A stretch of DNA of 64,000 bases from contig JABSRB010000003.1 of assembly GCA_013215375.1 (NCBI GenBank), positions 24,258 to 88,257 of the forward strand, given 5' to 3'. Source of the DNA: Oceanospirillaceae bacterium. Its GTDB lineage: Bacteria; Pseudomonadota; Gammaproteobacteria; Pseudomonadales; Balneatricaceae. The notes under the pieces are model-generated. The model did no database searches. It had not been told where the DNA came from and worked only from the letters and a program-made list of their open reading frames with translations. Below are positions 45,557 through 54,217 of this stretch, piece by piece. The position numbers and the translations under genes are program-made. Each line of letters opens with the position of its first letter. Position 1 is the stretch's first letter.

Positions 45557-47287
45557 TTATTTTGCTGCTTGCTTCCAGCTCTCTAATAACTTGTCGTAGT
45601 TAATAGTGACGCCTTGTGGCTTCTCATTGGCCAATTTAGGCTTTGGAGAACCAGGTTGGCTCAACCAGTACTGTGGATCTTTCTCAGGATTGAGCTTAGG
45701 TCCACATTCGCCTTGTACATTGGCTCGCTCTATACGCGCCATGACTTTATCTTGCGCTTTAGCCAGCCCATCAAGTGCCTCTTGTGGGGTTTTCTCTCCA
45801 CTTGAAGCTTCAGCCACATACTGCCACCAAAGTTGTGCAAGTTTTGGATAGTCAGGTACGTTGGTGCCGGTTGGCGTCCACTGCACGCGGGCAGGGCTGC
45901 GATAAAACTCCACCAAACCACCGAGTTTCGGTGCTGCTGCGGTCATTTCAGGGGAGTTGATGTCTGAGTTTCTGATCGGGGTTAAGCCCACTAGAGTTTT
46001 CTTCAAGGAAACAGTCTTAGACACAGTGAACTGTGCGTACAACCAAGCGGCTAAACGCTGCTTTTGTGGCGTAGAGTTAAGGAAGGTCCAAGAGCCAACG
46101 TCTTGGTAGCCCAACTTCATGCCCTCTTCCCAGTAAGGTCCCTTAGGACTTGGGGCCATGCGCCATTTTGGCGTGCCATCTTCGTTTACTACCGCTAGTC
46201 CTGGCTTGTTCATACTAGCCGTGAACGCGGTATACCAGAAGATCTGTTGCGCAATGTGTCCTTGAGCAGGAACCGGTCCCGACTCACCAAAGGTCATGCC
46301 CTGAGCTTCAGGTGGTGCATACTTGCGCATCCAATCCACGTATTTGGTGGTGGCAAACACAGCGGCTGGGCCGTTAGTTGCACCACCGCGGGACACGCTG
46401 GAACCTACAGGCTTACAACCATTAACACGAATTCCCCACTCGTCAACGGGTAGTCCGTTGGGTAGGCCTTTGTCGCCAGCGCCCGCCATTGAGAACCAAG
46501 CATCGGTAAAGCGCCATCCAAGAGAGGGGTCTTTTTTACCGTAATCCATGTGTCCGTAAACACGTTTACCGTCGATGTTTTTAACGTCTTCAGAGAAGAA
46601 TTTGGCGATATCTTCATAGGCAGACCAGTTGACAGGTACGCCTAAGTCATAACCGTACTTATCTTTAAATTGTGCTTTTAGATCTTCACGGGCAAACCAG
46701 TCGGCACGGAACCAGTAAAGGTTGGCGAACTGTTGATCGGGAAGCTGATAAAGCTTGCCATCCGGGCCTGTAGTGAAATCAAGACCGATAAAGTCTTGCA
46801 GGTCTAAGGTTGGTAATGTGTATTTTTTACCATCGCCCGCCATCATGTCTGAGATGGCGACTACTTTGCCGTAGCGAAAGTGGGTGCCGATCAAGTCTGA
46901 GTCATTGACGTAGGCATCGTAGATGTTTTTGCCAGACTGCATTTGAGTCTGCAGTTTTTCAATCACATCTCCCTCTTGAATCAGGTCGTGAGTGACCTTG
47001 ATGCCGGTGATTTCAGTGAAAGCTTTAGCCAAGGTTTTTGATTCGTACTCGTGAGTGGCAATCGTCTCGGAAGCCACGGTGATTTCCATACCTTGGAAAT
47101 CTTTTGCAGCATCGATAAACCACTGCATTTCTTTGAGCTGCTCGCTCTCGTTTAAGGTGGATGCCGTAAACTCAGTTGAGACCCATCTTTTTGCTGCGGC
47201 CATGTCAGCCTGTACCTGCATGCCAGCTGTTGTCAGTGCAATGACCGCTGCAAGTGTTAATAAGCGTGGAGATTTGTTAGTTATCAT
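45557..47287 (-). CDS. glpV: glycerol-type ABC transporter substrate-binding protein
   Basis: Periplasmic binding protein of 576 residues with a signal peptide ending near MQVQA. It is much larger than common sugar-binding proteins, as are the GlpV proteins of rhizobial glycerol transporters, which it recalls in segments such as YDAYVNDSDLIGTHFRYG and QLPDQQFANLYWFRADWF. ATG at 47287 is preferred because GAGG lies 6 nt upstream. It is the last gene of the operon, separated from glpU by 338 bp with strong hairpins. Glycerol as ligand is inferred from gene order S-T-P-Q-U-V; another polyol is possible. Confidence 0.82.
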   Translation of the reverse strand: MITNKSPRLLTLAAVIALTTAGMQVQADMAAAKRWVSTEFTASTLNESEQLKEMQWFIDAAKDFQGMEITVASETIATHEYESKTLAKAFTEITGIKVTHDLIQEGDVIEKLQTQMQSGKNIYDAYVNDSDLIGTHFRYGKVVAISDMMAGDGKKYTLPTLDLQDFIGLDFTTGPDGKLYQLPDQQFANLYWFRADWFAREDLKAQFKDKYGYDLGVPVNWSAYEDIAKFFSEDVKNIDGKRVYGHMDYGKKDPSLGWRFTDAWFSMAGAGDKGLPNGLPVDEWGIRVNGCKPVGSSVSRGGATNGPAAVFATTKYVDWMRKYAPPEAQGMTFGESGPVPAQGHIAQQIFWYTAFTASMNKPGLAVVNEDGTPKWRMAPSPKGPYWEEGMKLGYQDVGSWTFLNSTPQKQRLAAWLYAQFTVSKTVSLKKTLVGLTPIRNSDINSPEMTAAAPKLGGLVEFYRSPARVQWTPTGTNVPDYPKLAQLWWQYVAEASSGEKTPQEALDGLAKAQDKVMARIERANVQGECGPKLNPEKDPQYWLSQPGSPKPKLANEKPQGVTINYDKLLESWKQAAK

Positions 47288-47299
47288 TTTTAACCTCAA

Positions 47300-47625
47300 T
47301 CACATATTGTTATCCTAGATTCGGCGGTTAAGCGTAAAAAAGAAGTGTAAGATATTGGTGTGCATAGAAAAGTAGAAAAATTTGTGGTCACCTCATTGGT
47401 GATGAAAATATTTTCTAATTTTCTTGGTACATCAAGAGCTTGTGCTTAATTTTGTGATTCAACTGCTGAGTCTAGGGTTATAGCTTGCCAATATTGTAGT
47501 TTTGGCGCGCTAGTGTGTGCAGCTGATTTCTCAGCTGCGTCTTCTATCAATTGGTCTGTCACCAATCGATGTTTTACTCAAGTTAAGTGCTGCAAAAATT
47601 ATCAGCACTTAATCTGAGTGATCAA
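47300..47625 (-). other. glpU-glpV intergenic leader with three hairpins
   Basis: This long gap lies inside an otherwise tightly packed operon. It contains three successive hairpins: a long stem at 47577-47619 (AAGTGCTG with CAGCACTT, extended), TTGGT/ACCAA at 47551-47565, and GCAGCTGA/TCAGCTGC at 47519-47538. No T-run follows them. They may protect or partly terminate the mRNA so that the binding protein is made in excess. Confidence 0.6.
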
Positions 47626-47898
47626 TTAACCCCAGCGCATCACTGAAATTAACCAAATTATTGACAGCACTAATGCCACCCAAATGTTAATAGTGGTGAA
47701 ACCCACTATGTATAGATGGAAAAATGCGCTGCTGAGTAATCCGATAAACAATCTATCACCACGGGTGGTGGCAATAGGTAAAAGTCCCTTGCGCTCGATA
47801 CAGGGAGATCGAATCTCCCAAACAGTCATGCTCACTAAAATAGTGGCTATGACGGCAAAGAAAACGGCGGTAGGTAATGTCCAGGCCATCCAGCTCAT
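47626..47898 (-). CDS. glpU: DUF2160 small membrane protein
   Basis: A 90-residue protein with about three hydrophobic helices (WMAWTLPTAVFFAVIATILVS in part; GLLSSAFFHLYIVGF; NIWVALVLSIIWLISV). It matches DUF2160, whose members sit between permease and binding-protein genes of glpSTPQUV-type glycerol transporters. The function is unknown. It lies 14 bp after glpQ and is surely in the same operon. Confidence 0.8.
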   Translation of the reverse strand: MSWMAWTLPTAVFFAVIATILVSMTVWEIRSPCIERKGLLPIATTRGDRLFIGLLSSAFFHLYIVGFTTINIWVALVLSIIWLISVMRWG

Positions 47899-47912
47899 AA
47901 TATATTCCTCAT

Positions 47913-48713
47913 TTAAACTCGGCCTAAGGCAAAGCCTTTTGCGACATGGTTACGGACAAAGTAAATTACCAGTATTCCCGGGATAATGGTCAATACCCCA
48001 GCGGCGGCAAGCACTCCCCAATCAACACCAGAGGCGCCTATGGTACGGGTCATGATGGCGGCGATAGGTTTTGCCTCTACCGATGTAAGTGTTCTAGCGA
48101 GCAGTAGTTCGACCCAGGAGAACATGAAACTGAAAAACACAGTGACGCCAATGCCAGAGCTAATTAACGGCAAAAAGATACGGATGAAAAAGCGTGGAAA
48201 GCTATAGCCATCAATAAAAGCCGTCTCATCTATCTCTCTGGGAACTGAGGACATAAATCCCTCTAAAATCCATACTGCTAATGGCACACTAAATAGACAG
48301 TGGGCAAGTGCTACCGCGATGTGGGTATCGAACAGTCCCACCGATGAATAAAGTTGGAAAAAGGGCAGTAAAAACACCGCAGGCGGTGCCATCCTGTTAG
48401 TGAGTAGCCAGAAAAACAGATGTTTGTCGCCGACAAATTTATAGCGGCTAAAAGCATAAGCGGCTGGCAGCGCCACTAACAAGGTGATGATTGAATTTAA
48501 CACCACATAATATATGGAGTTGAAGTAACCGTTGTACCAGCTAGGATCAGTGAAAATAACCTGATAGTTGGCCCAAGTGAATTGTTGTGGCCACATGCTA
48601 AAAGTGCCGAGTATTTCCTCGTTGCTTTTAAATGACATATTGATCAGCCAATACACGGGCAACAGGACAAAGACGCTGTACGCCCAGATCCCGACATTTT
48701 TTCTACGACTCAT
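47913..48713 (-). CDS. glpQ: ABC transporter permease (glycerol type)
   Basis: Inner-membrane permease of the MalG group, 266 residues and six helices. The EAA loop reads EIDETAFIDGYSFPRFFIRIFLP (in part). The start overlaps the end of glpP by 11 nt. It pairs with glpP to form the translocation channel. Confidence 0.87.
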   Translation of the reverse strand: MSRRKNVGIWAYSVFVLLPVYWLINMSFKSNEEILGTFSMWPQQFTWANYQVIFTDPSWYNGYFNSIYYVVLNSIITLLVALPAAYAFSRYKFVGDKHLFFWLLTNRMAPPAVFLLPFFQLYSSVGLFDTHIAVALAHCLFSVPLAVWILEGFMSSVPREIDETAFIDGYSFPRFFIRIFLPLISSGIGVTVFFSFMFSWVELLLARTLTSVEAKPIAAIMTRTIGASGVDWGVLAAAGVLTIIPGILVIYFVRNHVAKGFALGRV

Positions 48714-49593
48714 GGCTGATCTCCTTGGTTTTGTCTTTATCTAACTGAGAAATAGTGGTGAAAAACAACCATGAAACGAGCAGTACAATGAGGAAGTAGA
48801 TCATTGAAAACGCCGCGGCTGGGCCTATATCAAATTGTCCTATGGCCATTTTAGTAAGTGTTTGACTGAGGAAAGTCGTGGAGTTTCCTGGACCACCACC
48901 GGTGAGTACAAAAGGCTCGGTATAGATCATAAAGCTATCCATAAATCGCAGCAGGATCCCTATAATCAGTACGCCTTTAAGTTTTGGTAACTGGATATAT
49001 TTGAAAATAGCCCAGTTGGAGGCGCGATCAATTCTAGCCGCTTGGTAATAGGCATCGGGAATAGCGCGCAGCCCCGAATAACAAAGCAGTGCTATGAGGG
49101 AGGTCCAATGCCATACATCCATCAGCACCACTGTTAGCCAAGCATCGACAGCGTTATTGGCGTAGTTGTAATCAATCCCCATACCGTTGATCACATAGCC
49201 GAGTAGGCCGATGTCGGCACGGGCAAAAATCTGCCAGATAGTGCCTACCACATTCCAGGGGATTAGCAGTGGAATGGCCAGCACAATCAACGTTAAGGAG
49301 GCCATCGCGCCACGCGTTGGCATCATCAGTGCCACCGCAATCCCTAACGGAATCTCTATGGCGAGCACTGAGCCTGAGTACATGAATTGGCGCAGTAAAG
49401 AGTCTTGTAAACGTGGATCTTGTAGTACTTCGCGATACCATTCAACACCCACAAAATAGGCGTTGTTTTGATCAAAAATGTCTTGTACTGAGTAGTTAAC
49501 GACCGTCATTAAGGGAATGATAGCGGAGAATGCTACCAGTAAAAATACCGGTAGAACCAAGAACCAAGCCTTGTTATTTTGGGTTTTATTCAT
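48703..49593 (-). CDS. glpP: ABC transporter permease (glycerol type)
   Basis: Inner-membrane permease of the MalF group, about 296 residues and six helices. The EAA-type loop is YYQAARIDRASNWAIFKYIQ. ATG at 49593 is chosen because AGGAGG lies 7 nt upstream; this ATG overlaps the glpT stop by 8 nt. An upstream GTG at 49608 would include the ribosome site in the coding region. Confidence 0.87.
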   Translation of the reverse strand: MNKTQNNKAWFLVLPVFLLVAFSAIIPLMTVVNYSVQDIFDQNNAYFVGVEWYREVLQDPRLQDSLLRQFMYSGSVLAIEIPLGIAVALMMPTRGAMASLTLIVLAIPLLIPWNVVGTIWQIFARADIGLLGYVINGMGIDYNYANNAVDAWLTVVLMDVWHWTSLIALLCYSGLRAIPDAYYQAARIDRASNWAIFKYIQLPKLKGVLIIGILLRFMDSFMIYTEPFVLTGGGPGNSTTFLSQTLTKMAIGQFDIGPAAAFSMIYFLIVLLVSWLFFTTISQLDKDKTKEISHES

Positions 49594-50698
49594 TGCTATC
49601 CTCCTCACTAGAGTTGATCAAGTAATCATCTGCATAGAACTTCATCCATTGATTTGGAAAATTAAGATAGGCTTCTTGGGTGGGGATTTGCTGCTCTTCA
49701 TCTAATCTTATTTTGATGGTGTGTTCACCGAGCAGTACAGTCACTATCTTATAGGTGCCTAAATCTTCGGTGTGCTGGATAGTGCAGGTCAGTGAATCTT
49801 CATTTTGATTGGCCGATAGCTGCACAAATTCAGGTCGGATGCCCAAAGTGAGTTCTGCGTTGCCAACGTCTTGCAGTAACGCTCTTTGCTCTTCGTTTAA
49901 GCTAAGTGTTATTCCCCCCAGTTCAGCGCCTTGTTCTGAAAGTGTCATTTTTAACAAATTCATGCCAGGGCTGCCGATAAAATAGCCGACAAAAGTGTGA
50001 TTGGGGTTTTCGAACAGCTCTCTTGGTGTGCCGAATTGCACTATTTTTCCCTCGTACATTAAGGCGATTTTATCGGCGAAGGTAGAAGCTTCTAATTGAT
50101 CGTGTGTCACATAAACCATGGTGATATTGTAGCGCTCGTGAATTTGTTTGAGCTTGCGGCGTAATTTCCATTTTAAATTGGGATCAATGACCGTGAGTGG
50201 CTCGTCAAATAAAATGGCAGAGACATCATCGCGAACTAAGCCCCGGCCCATGGATATTTTTTGTTTCTGATCGGCGCTCAAGTTGTTCGCTTTGCGCTGC
50301 AAAATGCTACTAAGTTCTAAGATTTCCGCCACTTCACGTACTTTGGCGTCAATTTCGGATTCAAGTACTTTCATGTTTCGCAGTGGGAAGGCCAAATTAT
50401 CGTAAACGGTCATTGAGTCGTAGATAACGGGGAACTGAAACACTTGAGCAATGTTGCGATCCTGAGTGGATACATTGTTAACTTCAACACCATCAAAAGT
50501 AACACTGCCGTGAGACGGTTTTACCAGGCCGGAGATAATATTGAGTAAGGTGCTTTTACCACAACCAGAGGGGCCAAGTAGTGCATATGCTCCACCTTGC
50601 TCCCAGACGTGGTTCATCTCGTGTATCGCATAGTCCGTGGTGTGCTCAGGATCTGCAGCATAACTGTGCGCTAGATTTGTTAAACGGATTTCAGCCAT
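49586..50698 (-). CDS. glpT: ABC transporter ATP-binding protein with degenerate signature
   Basis: MalK-type ATPase of 370 residues. Walker A GPSGCGKSTLL, Walker B AILFDEPL and the switch His in YVTHDQLEAS are intact. The ABC signature reads NLSADQKQKISMG instead of LSGGQQQR, losing both glycines. A TOBE-like domain follows. It overlaps glpS by 8 nt and glpP by 8 nt. Confidence 0.87.
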   Translation of the reverse strand: MAEIRLTNLAHSYAADPEHTTDYAIHEMNHVWEQGGAYALLGPSGCGKSTLLNIISGLVKPSHGSVTFDGVEVNNVSTQDRNIAQVFQFPVIYDSMTVYDNLAFPLRNMKVLESEIDAKVREVAEILELSSILQRKANNLSADQKQKISMGRGLVRDDVSAILFDEPLTVIDPNLKWKLRRKLKQIHERYNITMVYVTHDQLEASTFADKIALMYEGKIVQFGTPRELFENPNHTFVGYFIGSPGMNLLKMTLSEQGAELGGITLSLNEEQRALLQDVGNAELTLGIRPEFVQLSANQNEDSLTCTIQHTEDLGTYKIVTVLLGEHTIKIRLDEEQQIPTQEAYLNFPNQWMKFYADDYLINSSEEDSNE

Positions 50699-51797
50699 GT
50701 TGCTGGGCTCCTTTTTTTCTTTCAGGGTAGGGCGCTTTAACGATGCCTCCCTCAGAATTGAATAAAAATAATTTTTCGGGTGGCAGGTAAATTTTTACCG
50801 GAGTGTTGGTGCGATAATCGTGTACCCCCGAGAGTTGTAATACCAATTGAAAATGTTTATTCGCCACGTGCAAGAATGTCTCAGAGGCGCTGATTTCGGC
50901 AACTTCGACTTGTACGGAAAGCTCTATGTCATCGTCGTTTTTAGGGACTAAGCTCATGTGCGATGGGCGGATGCCAAAACGATAAGCACCTACTGGCACA
51001 TCTTTAAAGTGCCCAGCAACAGGGAAGCTTGCGTACTCGTCAAAAGTGACTTCTTGCTCGCTGATAGTGCCAGGCAGAATATTTATCGGCGGCTCACTGT
51101 ATAAATCGGCGGCGTCTAAATTAATCGGGTAGCGGTACTGTTCAATGGCGGGTCCTGTTTGCAAAACATGCCCTTGGTGTAAAAGCGTGGTGGTACCGCC
51201 GAGCGCAAGTGCTTCATTGGGCTCGGTGGTCGCGTAAATAGCGATGCTGTTACGCAGCTTAAACAGTTCCCTGAGTTCTTGGCGCAGCTCCTCGCGAAGC
51301 TTGTAGTCCAAATTAACTAGTGGCTCATCAAAGAGTAAAATGCTGGCATCTTTTACCAGCGCACGTGCCATGGCGGTTCGTTGTTGCTGACCACCTGACA
51401 GTTCCAGTGGGTAACGTTTTAAAAAAGGTTCGATGCGCAACATTTCTGCGGTTTCTTGTACACGTCTTTTGATTTCTGCTTTGGCGGTACCTGCCAAGAT
51501 AAGCGGAGAGGCAATGTTGTCGTATACGTTCATGTTCGGATAGTTAATGAACTGTTGGTACACCATTGATATGTTGCGTTTTTGTACGCTCAGCGAGGTC
51601 ACATCTTGACCGTCTACCAAAACCCTTCCTGAATTTACTTTGTCTAAACCTGCGATGACCCGCATCAACGATGTTTTACCGGCTAAAGTTCTTCCGAGCA
51701 ATACATTAAAAGATCCGGGCTCAAAAGAGAGATTGATGTCCTTTAAGTGGGACGTATTGTCGACAGATCTGTTTACATTTTCTAAAACCAGAGACAT
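50691..51797 (-). CDS. glpS: ABC transporter ATP-binding protein lacking the switch histidine
   Basis: First gene of the operon; a MalK-type ATPase of 368 residues. Walker A is GRTLAGKTSL, the signature ELSGGQQQRTAMARAL is canonical, and Walker B SILLFDEPL is intact. The H-loop reads ATTEPNEAL where VTHDQxEA is expected, so the switch His is replaced by Thr. A TOBE-like C-terminal part is present. The 5' leader is about 77 nt if the -24/-12 promoter upstream is used. Confidence 0.87.
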   Translation of the reverse strand: MSLVLENVNRSVDNTSHLKDINLSFEPGSFNVLLGRTLAGKTSLMRVIAGLDKVNSGRVLVDGQDVTSLSVQKRNISMVYQQFINYPNMNVYDNIASPLILAGTAKAEIKRRVQETAEMLRIEPFLKRYPLELSGGQQQRTAMARALVKDASILLFDEPLVNLDYKLREELRQELRELFKLRNSIAIYATTEPNEALALGGTTTLLHQGHVLQTGPAIEQYRYPINLDAADLYSEPPINILPGTISEQEVTFDEYASFPVAGHFKDVPVGAYRFGIRPSHMSLVPKNDDDIELSVQVEVAEISASETFLHVANKHFQLVLQLSGVHDYRTNTPVKIYLPPEKLFLFNSEGGIVKAPYPERKKGAQQHG

Positions 51798-51885
51798 ATG
51801 ACATTCCTGCTCTTTGTTATCCTAAATTCGACTGTCGAATCTAGAATCATTAGTGTTCGATTGCTTTACAGTCTTTGGTAATAAA

Positions 51886-51901
51886 GCGAAAGTCATGCCA
51901 A
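51886..51901 (-). promoter_or_regulatory. sigma-54 (-24/-12) promoter of the glp-type operon
   Basis: The minus strand reads TTGGCATGACTTTCGC, with GG and GC separated by exactly 10 bp, close to the consensus TGGCACGnnnnTTGC (two mismatches). It lies about 90 bp upstream of glpS and faces it. The divergent gene encodes a sigma-54 activator, which strengthens the call. Confidence 0.65.
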
Positions 51902-52017
51902 GTTGTTTTTTTAATAAACGCGTTGCCTGTAACTAGCTGATTTGTTGGTATTAAAATTGATTTGTTGTAATTGGTTGGGTTTTTTTGGTGAGATAAAAAT
52001 ATGAAAAAGGTTGACAG

Positions 52018-52055
52018 TGAACATTTATGAACATAAAAGTGAACATCAATGAACA
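52018..52055. promoter_or_regulatory. four phased TGAACA boxes, candidate activator-binding site
   Basis: TGAACA occurs at 52018, 52028, 52040 and 52050, with spacings of 10, 12 and 10 bp, so all copies lie near one face of the helix. The array is about 120-170 bp upstream of the -24/-12 promoter, the usual place of enhancer sites for sigma-54 activators. Confidence 0.6.
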
Positions 52056-52066
52056 CGTTTGATAGA

Positions 52067-52093
52067 GATGAAGTAGGCGGAGCCTAACTCATC
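52067..52093 (+). repeat. 27 bp dispersed palindrome, copy C
   Basis: GATGAAGTAGGC and GCCTAACTCATC flank a short centre. It is preceded by ATAGA and followed by AAAGGTTAATTTCCCGC. About 45 bp further on, GAGGGCTTGCCCCGGGA (52138-52154) recurs in the neighbourhood of copy D. Confidence 0.85.
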
Positions 52094-52220
52094 AAAGGTT
52101 AATTTCCCGCTTCACAAAGTGATGACTTAAGATTCAAGAGGGCTTGCCCCGGGAATTTTGATTTAATCACTTGAACGAATTGCAGCCATCTAAAAAAATA
52201 ACAAAGAAGATGATCACAAT

Positions 52221-54176
52221 ATGCAAAACAACGCAGAGAAACATCAGCAGTTAATTTCAGAGTCATGGCAGCGCTGCCGTAAATTTGGTCTACAACACGA
52301 TACAGAGCCTGAGCGGCAGTCACTGGCAAGTGCTGATACGCATATTTTGCAGGAGACCTATCGTCAATTAATCAGCACGACCGATCACGCAGTATTGCCT
52401 TATTACGACAACATACTTAACAACAGTCCTTGTCTTATTTTACTCGCAGATAGTCGTGGGCATGTGCTCAATAGCTGGGGGGAGCGGCGCTTTTTATCGG
52501 TGCAACAAAAAGCGTGGTTTAGCGCGGGTGCTAGTTGGCGAGAGGTGAGTACAGGCACTAATGCTATAGGCACAGCACTAGCGGTTGGTCAGGCGGTACA
52601 GATAGAGCGCGATGAGCATTTTCTAAAGCGTCATCGGTATATGATAGGTTCGGCAGCGCCCATATACGATGCCAATAATGAGCTGCTGGCTGTGTTAGAT
52701 ATCTCCAGTGATACTTATATGCCCCAAGCGCATACTTTAGGTATGGTCAGGTTGATGTCACAGTCTATTGAAAACAAACTGATCTTTGATAAATACCATG
52801 CAAGTAGTGCCATAGTGACTATTAATACTCACATTGATAACTTGGATAGCCAGTGGTCTGGGCTAATCGTTTTCGATGAACAGGGCCGTGTCATCGTGAC
52901 CAATAGACGCGCGGAGCAATTACTCGATTTTCAATTGAGCGGCTTAAATATTGAAGAAGTACTGCATCTACCGTTGCAAACACTCCAGTCTAAAACTAAA
53001 AATGAGCCTTTTAAAGTTCGAGTGTTCAATAAATATACGATGTACGCGCAGCTGAGCATGCCCGCCAGTATTGGCTTGATCACCCCGGTTGCATTTACAC
53101 CTGAAAAAAATAAGCTTAATAGCTGCTCAAAAAAATCACCCTTAGGCTTACCTCTAGATCTAGCGCAGATTGAATTTGGTGATGCCAAAATGCAAAGGGC
53201 AATTATGCAGGGTAAAAAAGTCATTGAGAAAGATATTCCACTATTGATTTTTGGCGAGACAGGGGTGGGGAAAGAAGTCTTTGTTAGTGCGCTGCATCAA
53301 TTTAGCAGCAGAGCCGATAGTCATTTGGTGGCGCTAAATTGCGCGGCGATTCCCGCAGAGCTGGTGGAGTCGGAACTATTTGGCTATGTAAAAGGCGCCT
53401 TTACAGGGGCGGATGCAAAAGGCTCTATTGGGCTGATACGTCAGGCCAGCAAAGGGATCTTGTTTCTGGATGAAATTGGTGACATGCCAATGAAAGTTCA
53501 GGCTAGACTATTGCGGGTATTACAAGAGCGACAAGTGACACCTTTAGGCTCTACCAAATCTTATCCGGTAGACATCAAGCTGATATCAGCAACACACTGT
53601 AACTTGAAAGAGTTAGTGGCCAGTGGGTTATTTCGAAAAGATTTATTTTATCGGATAAATGGCTTAAAAATAGAGATTCCAGCACTGCGAGCGCGCACCG
53701 ACAAACGTGCGCTATTTGAAAGTATCTTTCATAAAAAAGCACAAAGCTCACAGCCGGCAATATCCGCAGAGATAATGTCATTATTCATCAAACATCCATG
53801 GCCTGGAAATATTCGTCAATTTATCAGTGTATTAGAAGTGGCTTTGGCCATGGCAGATGATGAGCCCATCGAAAACTGGCATCTGGCAGATGATTTCTTT
53901 GATGATCTGTTAGAGGAGGATACTCAAATAGCGGTGCCATTGACTGATGTTATTAAGATGGATCAATCATCAGAGTTTAATTACCAGTTAGAAGATAATA
54001 TTGTGCCTATAACCGCAGTGCCAATGCCGTTTTCCCAGAAGATTGACCTTGATGATAAAACTGCATTGCTGGACTGTTTTAATCGCTGTAATGGCAATTT
54101 ATCGAAAACGGCAAAAACCTTGGGAGTCAGTCGCAATACATTATATAAGAGACTGCGCTTGTTAGGACTTAAATAG
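52221..54176 (+). CDS. sigma-54-dependent transcriptional activator (AcoR-like)
   Basis: Activator of 651 residues. A GAF-type sensor region (about 60-200) and a PAS-like segment (SGLIVFDEQGRVIVTNRRAE, about 213-260) come first. The AAA+ domain follows with Walker A GETGVGKE, the sigma-54 contact loop GAFTGA and Walker B GILFLDEIGD. A C-terminal Fis-type helix-turn-helix (NLSKTAKTLGVSRNTLYKRL) ends the protein. There is no receiver domain, so it probably senses a small molecule directly, as AcoR does. It is divergent from the transporter operon and is its likely regulator. The inducer is unknown. Confidence 0.9.
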   Translation: MQNNAEKHQQLISESWQRCRKFGLQHDTEPERQSLASADTHILQETYRQLISTTDHAVLPYYDNILNNSPCLILLADSRGHVLNSWGERRFLSVQQKAWFSAGASWREVSTGTNAIGTALAVGQAVQIERDEHFLKRHRYMIGSAAPIYDANNELLAVLDISSDTYMPQAHTLGMVRLMSQSIENKLIFDKYHASSAIVTINTHIDNLDSQWSGLIVFDEQGRVIVTNRRAEQLLDFQLSGLNIEEVLHLPLQTLQSKTKNEPFKVRVFNKYTMYAQLSMPASIGLITPVAFTPEKNKLNSCSKKSPLGLPLDLAQIEFGDAKMQRAIMQGKKVIEKDIPLLIFGETGVGKEVFVSALHQFSSRADSHLVALNCAAIPAELVESELFGYVKGAFTGADAKGSIGLIRQASKGILFLDEIGDMPMKVQARLLRVLQERQVTPLGSTKSYPVDIKLISATHCNLKELVASGLFRKDLFYRINGLKIEIPALRARTDKRALFESIFHKKAQSSQPAISAEIMSLFIKHPWPGNIRQFISVLEVALAMADDEPIENWHLADDFFDDLLEEDTQIAVPLTDVIKMDQSSEFNYQLEDNIVPITAVPMPFSQKIDLDDKTALLDCFNRCNGNLSKTAKTLGVSRNTLYKRLRLLGLK

Positions 54177-54217
54177 GCTGTAGAAAATTAAACTGAATAT
54201 TGGGTGCAATACCCTGA

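Larger units (their letters stand above)
51798..52220. other. divergent control region of the glp-type operon and its activator
   Basis: About 423 bp between divergent genes. From the operon side it holds the sigma-54 promoter (51886-51901), an AT-rich spacer, the four TGAACA boxes (52018-52055), and palindrome copy C with its tail (52062-52154). TTGACA at 52011-52016 with TAAAAG 17 bp on could be the activator gene's own promoter, and the first two TGAACA boxes would lie in its spacer. Confidence 0.65.
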
